In this document: piece by piece, positions 58,131 through 64,000 of the stretch
Position numbering within the stretch: position 1 is the first letter of the stretch
Layout: each line of letters opens with the position of its first letter
DNA from: Hemileia vastatrix
Lineage: Eukaryota; Basidiomycota; Pucciniomycetes; Pucciniales; Zaghouaniaceae
DNA length: 64,000 nucleotides
Direction of reading: 5' to 3'
Assembly (NCBI GenBank): GCA_030280995.1
Contig: JASXTE010000001.1
Location: 9,767,001-9,831,000, forward strand
Made by a program: the position numbers and the translations under genes
The notes under the pieces: model-generated
The model's input: only the letters and a program-made list of their open reading frames with translations
What the model was told of the DNA's origin: nothing
Database searches by the model: none

Positions 58131-58874
58131 TAAATCTTCTACATGGCTATACAATAGCATCCATCAAATGTAATAAAATGACATTAAATGACATTAAATT
58201 ACATTAAGACTTCTTATAATGTAATTGAATATAAAAAAGACAGATAGATGAGTATAATAGCTAGAATTAAAAAAAGATAAATACAAGTGGTATAAAATGA
58301 GATAAAACAAAAGAAATTGGTATTATATATTTTGAAAAGGAATGTAATAAAGTGCAATAAAATAAAATAAAATTATATAATACATAACCAAATACAACTC
58401 AATATAATAAAATACAACACACTACAATAAAATTTAATTTGAGGAAATAAATTAAATAAAATTATTGTATTAAAATATAATAAAGTAAAATAAAATCAAT
58501 TTAAAAAATTATACAATAGGGGGTTTCAGTTCTGGAAAATCCGCACTTAACTTAAGTGCAGATTTCAAACCAAATCAGCACTTAAATTTTGCAAAAATGT
58601 CACTAATTTCAAAAATGGGTGTCAGTTCTGACCTCAAATCAGCACTTTTTTTGTGATTTTTTTTTCAAACCCACATGTTGGCCACATCATCCCTTTCTTT
58701 CCCATACCATCCGTATCACATGTGATACACTGACCTTCCTCGCTACCTACCCATCAATCTTTGGCACACACCCCTTCCTGACATTTTCAACATTATGACC
58801 AGGCATGTTTACATTCTTTTTTACTTATTTCTTCTACCTCTTAATCTTTTTTCTTGTTATGTGCCAGTTTCATA

Positions 58875-60482
58875 ATGCCTCCCAGACATTCCAAATCTCA
58901 AAAGGTAACTCAAAAATCTGCTTCGCCACAAAAGTCTCCTTGTAAAGCAAGCCCTACACCTGAAAAATCAAAGTCAGGTTCATGTCAGCTTAAAAAGGAT
59001 GATTATCTCATCATAATCAACTTCCTTAAAATAAAATCAAATTTTGAAGCATGTTTTGGATGTGAAAAGTCCACTCGTATTGGACGTCCACCTTCTTCAA
59101 AGGTTAATGGCTACTTATTGATGGCCAATGAAGTAAGGAAGAAAACAAGGGGGAGAATTGATATCAATCCTAAACAAATGAAGGAAAGATTTAAGAGTTA
59201 CCAATGAAAATATAAAAAGGCTCATCATTCTGCAAATGAAACTGGCTTTGGTATTGACAAAGATTATTTGGAGATTGGAATTACTACTGTTTCCAAAAAG
59301 CTCAATGTCATGTGTCCTTTCTATGAGGAAATGGATAATCTTTTTGGCTCCCGAGTTGATGTAAACCCTTGGTTTCTACATGATACTACTAAGGATATAC
59401 CCTCTGGATCTCAACCATTAATTAATCCTCCTGAAATAACTGTACATCAACAGGATTAATCCCCTCCACCTTCTAACCATAGTTCAGCTGAAGATGATCC
59501 TGACTATCAAGAAGAACAATTATATTGCAGCAGATCTGAATCCTCAGAGGCCCAAAATTTAAATGTATGTTTACTTTTTGTTTTTTCTTCAATTCTTCTC
59601 TGAATTTCTCTTTCATTCTAGTCTCCTCCTACTCAAACTCAATCTCCATTAAATAATCTTGATTCTGGAAATGTGAATCCCACTTTAGAAGCTGCTTTAG
59701 ATGAACTTCCTGAAGCCTCTTGCTCAAGCTCCAAACTAAAGCATCGAGCCTTAACTTCAATGAACTTGAACCATCTATTAAAACATGGTAATACTTCAAC
59801 AAGCTCATTTGGCTCCCTTGAGGATTATTTTGAAAGAAAAGATTTAAGTAAGATTCATTTACTATATATCTTAATCATTAACTCATTTATTTATTTATTT
59901 CAATTTAATTTTCTCAGCAAAATAAACTATTGCAAAAAATGCCCTTGACTTTGAGAAGATGAAGTTTGATCATATGCTAAGAAAAGATCAGCAAGCCTTA
60001 CATATTTTTTTTCTCCTATTCAAATATTTCATGAAATTTGAAGATGTGTACCCTGATCTTCGGCCAAAGATCAGGGTACACCATGGTATTTTTGCCTGAA
60101 ACCATGTGTTCAGTGATATTTGAAGAGGTGGAACTTCATCTTTGGCCGAACATCAGAGTCCACCATTGTATATTGGCCTTGATAAAAATTGTATCAGAGA
60201 TTTTAAGAAGTGTACCCTGATCTTTGCACAAAGATCAGGGTACACATGAGTGGGTTTACAACTATATTGTTTCCTTTGAAAGATCAGCAAGCCTTAGATT
60301 TGGAAGAAAAAAATTTGAGCCAGAGCAGATGGAAAGAGTAAATGACCGTCAATTTCAAAGAGAAATGGCTACTTGTGAATTGGAAAAACAAGAGAGTTTT
60401 AAAAAAAGATTTCATTATGGAATGTGTAAAAAATGGCCAATCTTGTGAGGACATTAAAAAATTACTTGACCTTTTCAATTGA
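58875..60482 (+). pseudogene. SANT/Myb-like protein of Harbinger-type element (copy C)
   Basis: Three exons: 58875-59564, 59622-59847, 59918-60482. Introns are GTATGT..CTAG (57 nt) and GTAAGA..TCAG (70 nt). Start chosen because copy A has the same MP start. The product has a lysine/serine-rich N-terminus (SPQKSPCKASPTPEKSKSGS), a trihelix/SANT-like region (DDYLIIINFLKIKSNFEACF, RGRIDINPKQMKERFKSYQ), then KLNVMCPFYEEMDNLFGS, an acidic middle and a C-terminal coiled-coil. It should bind the element ends and work with the nuclease (family knowledge). It contains a TGA in the usual tryptophan position near 59205, TAA at 59457 and in exon 3, and a 279-bp insertion at 60001-60279. Confidence 0.8.
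60001..60279 (+). mobile_element. 279-bp palindrome-rich insertion with 17-bp direct repeats
   Basis: Flanked by AAGATCAGCAAGCCTTA at 59984-60000 and 60280-60296, so it was inserted into the last exon of the SANT-like gene. It holds three 36-bp palindromes (60046-60081, 60128-60163, 60210-60245) spaced by exactly 82 bp, of the form GTGTACCCTGATCTT and its complement. A longer inverted relative lies at about 61621-62035. No coding capacity. A 17-bp duplication is too long for the DNA transposons here and is more like a retroposon. Confidence 0.85.
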
Positions 60483-60599
60483 TAAATTGTTTTTCTAGTT
60501 AATTTAATTTTGTTTGATTTCTTTTTGGTAATATTTTCTTATATTCTGACTTATAAAAGGTCTTGAATATAGTACATTATTTTTGACAAATTTTTGAAA

Positions 60600-60735
60600 A
60601 TATCATACAATTTTTCTATCTTTACATTCAAGTCAATAAGTTTGCTTATACTTTTATTTTGACGAAAATTTGAAAATATAATAAAAATTTTCTATCTTTA
60701 CTTTCAAGTCAATAAGTTTGCTTATCTAAATACTT
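60600..60735. repeat. Two tandem copies of a 73-77 bp unit
   Basis: TTTCTATCTTTAC.TTCAAGT followed by CAATAAGTTTGCTTAT occurs twice, downstream of the SANT-like gene. Confidence 0.75.
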
Positions 60736-60762
60736 CTAAGTCAATAAAATTCAATATCTCTT

Positions 60763-61000
60763 TTGAAAATTTGGCAATACCTCCCCTTGAATTTTATTGA
60801 AACAAGGGGTGGGTACCACCAAATTTTTCTAAGTCATCAATTTCACATGTCATATTTAAAAAATTGGCAATACCCTCCCGTGCATTTTATTGAAACAAGG
60901 GGTGGGTACCACCAAATTTTTCTAAGTCATCAATTTCACATGTCAGATTTAAAAAATTGGCAATACCCTCCCCTGCATTTTATTGAAGTAAAGGGTGAAA
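60763..61000. repeat. 93-bp tandem repeat, about 2.6 units
   Basis: ATTGGCAATACC..CCC followed by GGGTGGGTACCACCAAATTT and TCATCAATTTCACATGTCA is repeated three times, the last one partial. Each unit can fold CTCCCCTTG against CAAGGGG. Copy B has a single unit. The open frame here is a by-product of a repeat length divisible by three. Confidence 0.85.
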
Positions 61001-61379
61001 GTCATCAAAATTTAATATAATTACATAAATTAATTAATATATAAATAAGATATGTCAAATTTACTACTTTTAAAGTAATGACAATTCCTCATGCCAAAAT
61101 GCAGATCAAGTCTAGAAACTAGGTTTGGGACTTTCCACAGGTATAGGCTAGAGGAACCCCATGAAACAAATTAATGTTATCATGATTACCTTTTATACAA
61201 CACATGGTTGTTAGCCCATTACTTTAATTTCATAAATTGAAATATCATATTTATTTATTAAAAATTTATGGAAGAATATTAAATATTTGGTGACTCTACG
61301 AATCCCCATACTTTTTAGATCTACCTAAAGAATTTTTAAATTTATTACCTTTTTCTTATTTTTTTAACTTGTTTATTTG

Positions 61380-61620
61380 TTGGATTAACTTTTGACTGAT
61401 CTGGAAAGAGCAACCAAAATGCGTGAATTCTTGACAAGATTCCAAACCTGGAGGAGCCTTTGTGGTTTGGTGATTATCATAAGAATAATTCCAAACTGTT
61501 TCAATGATTCCATTTCCTAATCCAAAATCGATTATACATCTATCATCTGGGAAATATAATCCATGTCTTTAATTTTTGCAGGTGACGGAATAGGTTGTCC
61601 AGTGATAGGATTAATATATG
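61380..61620 (-). pseudogene. Third ORF remnant in Harbinger-like copy C
   Basis: Minus-strand frames give TTKAPPGLESCQEFTHFGCS with QISQKLIQQINK at the C-terminus, and upstream INPITGQPIPSPAKIK, matching 14250-14500 of copy A. It is cut near 61620 by the palindrome-rich insertion. Function unknown. Confidence 0.6.
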
Positions 61621-62035
61621 TGAAAATTCAGGTCAACCTCTACAAATTTCATAAACATTTTGAATTGAAGCAAAAATACACATGTTTACGCTGATCTTTG
61701 CTTTTAGATCAAGGTACACCTTTTCAATTTTTAAGAACAATGTGTTGAAAGGAAACAATATAGGGGTAAATCCACTCATGTGTACCCTGATCTTCATGCA
61801 AAGATCAGGGTACACTTCTCAAAATCTCTGATACAATTTTTATCAAGGCCAATATACAATGGTGGACTCTGATGTTTGGCTGAAGATAGAGGTCCACCTC
61901 TTCAAATATCACTGAACACATGGTTTCAGGCAAAAATACCATGGTGTACCCTGATCTTCGGCCAAAGATCAGGGTACACATCTTCAAATTTCAAGAAATA
62001 TTTGAATAGGAGAAAAAACATATGTACCCTGATCT
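61621..62035 (-). mobile_element. Inverted, longer copy of the palindrome-rich element
   Basis: Complement of 60001-60279 plus extra modules. Palindromes are at 61684-61719, 61780-61815, 61862-61897 and 61944-61979, with a half at about 62022. The last three full ones keep the 82-bp period. With the copy at 60001 it forms a large inverted pair about 1.3 kb apart. Confidence 0.8.
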
Positions 62036-62059
62036 AATCATATGTAAAAGGGTTTTGTT

Positions 62060-62210
62060 AACAATGTATATTGATGTATTGAGACTGAAGGAGAGGGGAT
62101 GTATACATTCCAAGGAGAGGGTAAAGTTGGGAAAAAGCCCAGGCCAAGGGGGGATAAAGAATAGGATAAATGAGAGAAAAGAGGGAGAGAGAGAGAGAGA
62201 GAAAAAAAGG
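62060..62210. repeat. Purine-rich block
   Basis: GAGAGGG and GGGGGGATAAAG runs ending in a GA microsatellite (62185-62202). Equivalent to 33400-33700 in copy B. Confidence 0.55.
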
Positions 62211-62249
62211 TTAATTTTACCTACAAATTTAAAAAAAACCACTTACAAA

Positions 62250-62411
62250 AAAAAACAACAAAAAACCAAAAAACCAAAAAACCAAAAAACCAAAAAACCA
62301 AAAAACCAAAAAACCAAAAAACCAAAAAACCAAAAAACCAAAAAACCAAAAAACCAAAAAACCAAAAAACCAAAAAACCAAAAAACCAAAAAACCAAAAA
62401 ACCAAAAAAAA
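62250..62411. repeat. (CCAAAAAA)n microsatellite
   Basis: About eighteen perfect 8-bp units, CCAAAAAA. The open frames through it on both strands, with repeating lysine-threonine or phenylalanine-tryptophan, are artefacts. Confidence 0.97.
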
Positions 62412-62741
62412 AATTAGCAAAAAATTAAGTAAAAAAGATAAAATGACTTACCTGGAGAGATGAGTTGAGAAAAAAGAAATATAAGTGAAATTGTTTGAGT
62501 GATGTAGGAAGAGAGGAGAAAACAGATATGAGTGAAGAAAAAAAAGAGAGTGACTGAAAAAATATGCGTTTGCTGAAAATATGCAATTTCATGTTGAGTT
62601 GATGAAAGAAAACACAGAGAGATAAAAAAAAATAAGACTTTAACAGAAAATTCAAAAACCAAAAAAATATGCAAAAAAATTTACCATTCTCAGTGAATAA
62701 CACATGCAAATTGATCATTTGAAGAGAATGAAAAATTAAAA

Positions 62742-63965
62742 TTAAAATTGTGTTGAAAAATGTTGGAGTGTTATTGGAAGAATTTTTGCCCTTATACTAG
62801 TTGATTGAGAAATAAAAGTGTTGGATATAGTCGGAGGTGAATCAACTTGTTCATCTTCATACAGCTCTAACCATTGATCTTTGAGGTCAGCAAGTAGGTT
62901 ATGAAGTATAGTGCAACACAGAATCCAGTTGATCACTGCCTGCATTTCAGATTTATTTTTAAGAGGACTTCTTAATTCCCTTAAACTAGAAAAACGGCCT
63001 TTCAAGATTCCAATAGAATGTTCAATATGGACTCTTGACTTTGCCAAATGATTGTTGAACTTGGCACTTTGACTGTCTTCTGAAGCTGCTCCCCAAAAAG
63101 CAGGAAGTACATACTTTCCATTCACATAAGCAGAATCTGCAAGAAGGTACTGATCTTCATCAAAGAATTTTTCAGGTTCATTTGAAATTTTCATTCTTTG
63201 GAAGACGTAGGAGTCATGACATGAGCCAGGATAGCCAGTGAAGGATGATATAAAATTTTTGTTTACTTCACATATAAGCTAAATGGAAATTGAATATCTA
63301 TAAAGAAGATATATTTGTTTGTGTTAGTTTCAAAGAGAATGAAAGGAGTTAAAAATAATCTACCTCTTTTTATGTTCAAAGTAATTGTTTCCACCTTGAG
63401 CAGGTTTCTGGCTCAAAGGAATAGTAGTACCATCAACAAAACCAATACATCCTGGGAAGTCCTCTGCTTGCATAACCTGAGATGATTCAAGTCGCTCTTC
63501 TTTTGTTGGCCAGGTGAGAAGTTGAGATTCCAAGGATTTGATGGCAGTGATACATTGTTTGGTATAAGTGTTAACTGAACCATACCCTAAATCAAAGACA
63601 TTTTCTAAATGTTTCAAAGCGGCTCCATTACCATTTGAACCCAAACAACATAGTGTGATGGCCAATTGAATTGAAGGATGTCGTTGTTCTTTTTTAGAAT
63701 TATTGTGAAATATGGGATGATCCTGAATAAGCTCAAGCAATTTAAGGAAACATTCCTGAGAAGTCCTGAACAGCTGTCTAAAACTGGGTGTAGATAGGTT
63801 AAGAAGTGTTTGGATGGTGTACTTGGGGGTATGAAGTACTTGAGGCTTTCTGGGAAGAAGGTAAAGTTTCGTGTCCATTTTTGATAAAAAGACAAAATCT
63901 TCTTCTAGATCAGAATCAGAATCAGAATCAGAGTCCAAGAGCAGTTCAAGAGCCATCAAAGTCAT
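62742..63965 (-). pseudogene. PIF/Harbinger DDE nuclease (transposase), near-intact
   Basis: Exon 1 63965-63364 and exon 2 63297-62742 flank a 66-nt GT-AG intron with a CTAAC branch-like site. The joined frame is about 385 codons, a usual length. An acidic N-terminus (LLLDSDSDSDSDLEED) and a helix-turn-helix-like region (IQLAITLCCLGSNGNGAAL) precede the DDE_Tnp_4-type catalytic core: FVDGTTIPL (Asp about 178), GSCHDSYVF (about 229), LLADSAYV (about 255) and HIEHSIGILKGRF (Glu about 293). The only break seen is TAG at 63279-63281, early in exon 2, probably a former CAG. It cuts DNA at the element ends together with the SANT-like partner. Confidence 0.9.
63298..63363 (-). other. Intron of the Harbinger nuclease
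   Basis: Starts GTAGATTA and ends TTTATAG on the minus strand, with CTAAC 23-29 nt before the acceptor. Removing it joins HKKR to the downstream core in frame, which supports the model. Confidence 0.75.
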
Positions 63966-64000
63966 TGCTTTATGTAATTTATCACGATTTGAAAGTGAGG

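Larger units (their letters stand above)
58517..64000 (+). mobile_element. Harbinger-like copy C (right end beyond window)
   Basis: The left border is GGGGGTTTCAGTTCTGG followed by a short palindrome GCACTTAACTTAAGTGC and a second GGGTGTCAGTTCTGACC motif at 58616. Inside are the SANT-like gene (+) and the DDE nuclease (-) facing each other, with the third ORF remnant and palindrome-rich insertions between. The two-gene set is diagnostic of the PIF/Harbinger superfamily. The right terminus is outside the window. Confidence 0.75.

Noticed and set aside
60763..61020. 85-codon frame with 31-residue repeats
   Set aside because: A 93-bp non-coding tandem repeat has a length divisible by three. The single unit in copy B is not open in a conserved way.
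62022..62420. Lysine-rich and phenylalanine/tryptophan-rich frames on opposite strands
   Set aside because: Both read the (CCAAAAAA)n microsatellite.

Overview
This is a eukaryotic, very AT-rich, repeat-dominated window and looks fungal, most likely a rust-type basidiomycete with a transposon-bloated genome. The evidence is several decayed Ty3/Gypsy chromoviruses (gag, protease, RT, RNase H, integrase, chromodomain), PIF/Harbinger-like elements carrying a SANT/Myb-like partner gene with short GT-AG introns, a decayed FAR1/MULE-type transposase, and two families of non-autonomous CACTA-like elements. The organism is an inference from style and family content. I see no rRNA, tRNA or bacterial-type operon, and only one convincing non-transposon candidate gene (6929-7708).

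Layout. 1-5434: 3' end of a Ty3/Gypsy element (integrase C-terminus), a 3 kb non-coding tail full of tandem repeats built on one short motif, a purine tract, and a 1.2 kb LTR followed by a second truncated LTR. 5435-8665: CpG-containing, non-repetitive DNA with an unrecognised 259-codon ORF. 8666-11935: a CACTA-like MITE and a 1.5 kb solo-LTR-like element with a 5-bp target duplication. 11936-24490: a decayed Harbinger-like copy (A) split by a complete Gypsy element (I, 15321-23950, 780-bp LTRs, target duplication ATAAT). 24639-31083: Gypsy element II (+ strand) with two CACTA-like MITEs. 32140-34290: a second, internally deleted Harbinger-like copy (B). 34368-35409: an LTR. 35590 to about 43500: Gypsy element III (- strand) with three MITE insertions and a perfect 55-bp palindrome. 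44701-47330: an LTR, a solo LTR with target duplication GATAC, and a MITE. 48357-52558: a 4.2 kb non-coding element with CACTA-family ends. 52850-54340: a decayed MULE/FAR1-like transposase. 54622 to about 57400: a second long CACTA-end element. 57440-58510: an array of eight palindromes at a strict 53-54 bp period. 58517-64000: the best-preserved Harbinger-like copy (C), with the SANT-like gene (+) facing the DDE nuclease (-), interrupted by related palindrome-rich insertions.

How it fits together. The window is a layered nest. Harbinger-like and Gypsy copies form the older substrate, Gypsy I landed inside Harbinger copy A, and CACTA-like MITEs then landed in the integrase, RNase H, gag and LTR of the Gypsy elements. 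CpG is nearly absent to the right of about 8 kb except in the two solo LTRs, and paired LTRs differ at CpG/TpG or CpG/CpA sites, as expected from deamination of methylated cytosines. The least described signals are the palindrome arrays, the conserved GCTAGC-centred palindromes at both CACTA-like termini, and a third conserved ORF carried by the Harbinger-like copies.
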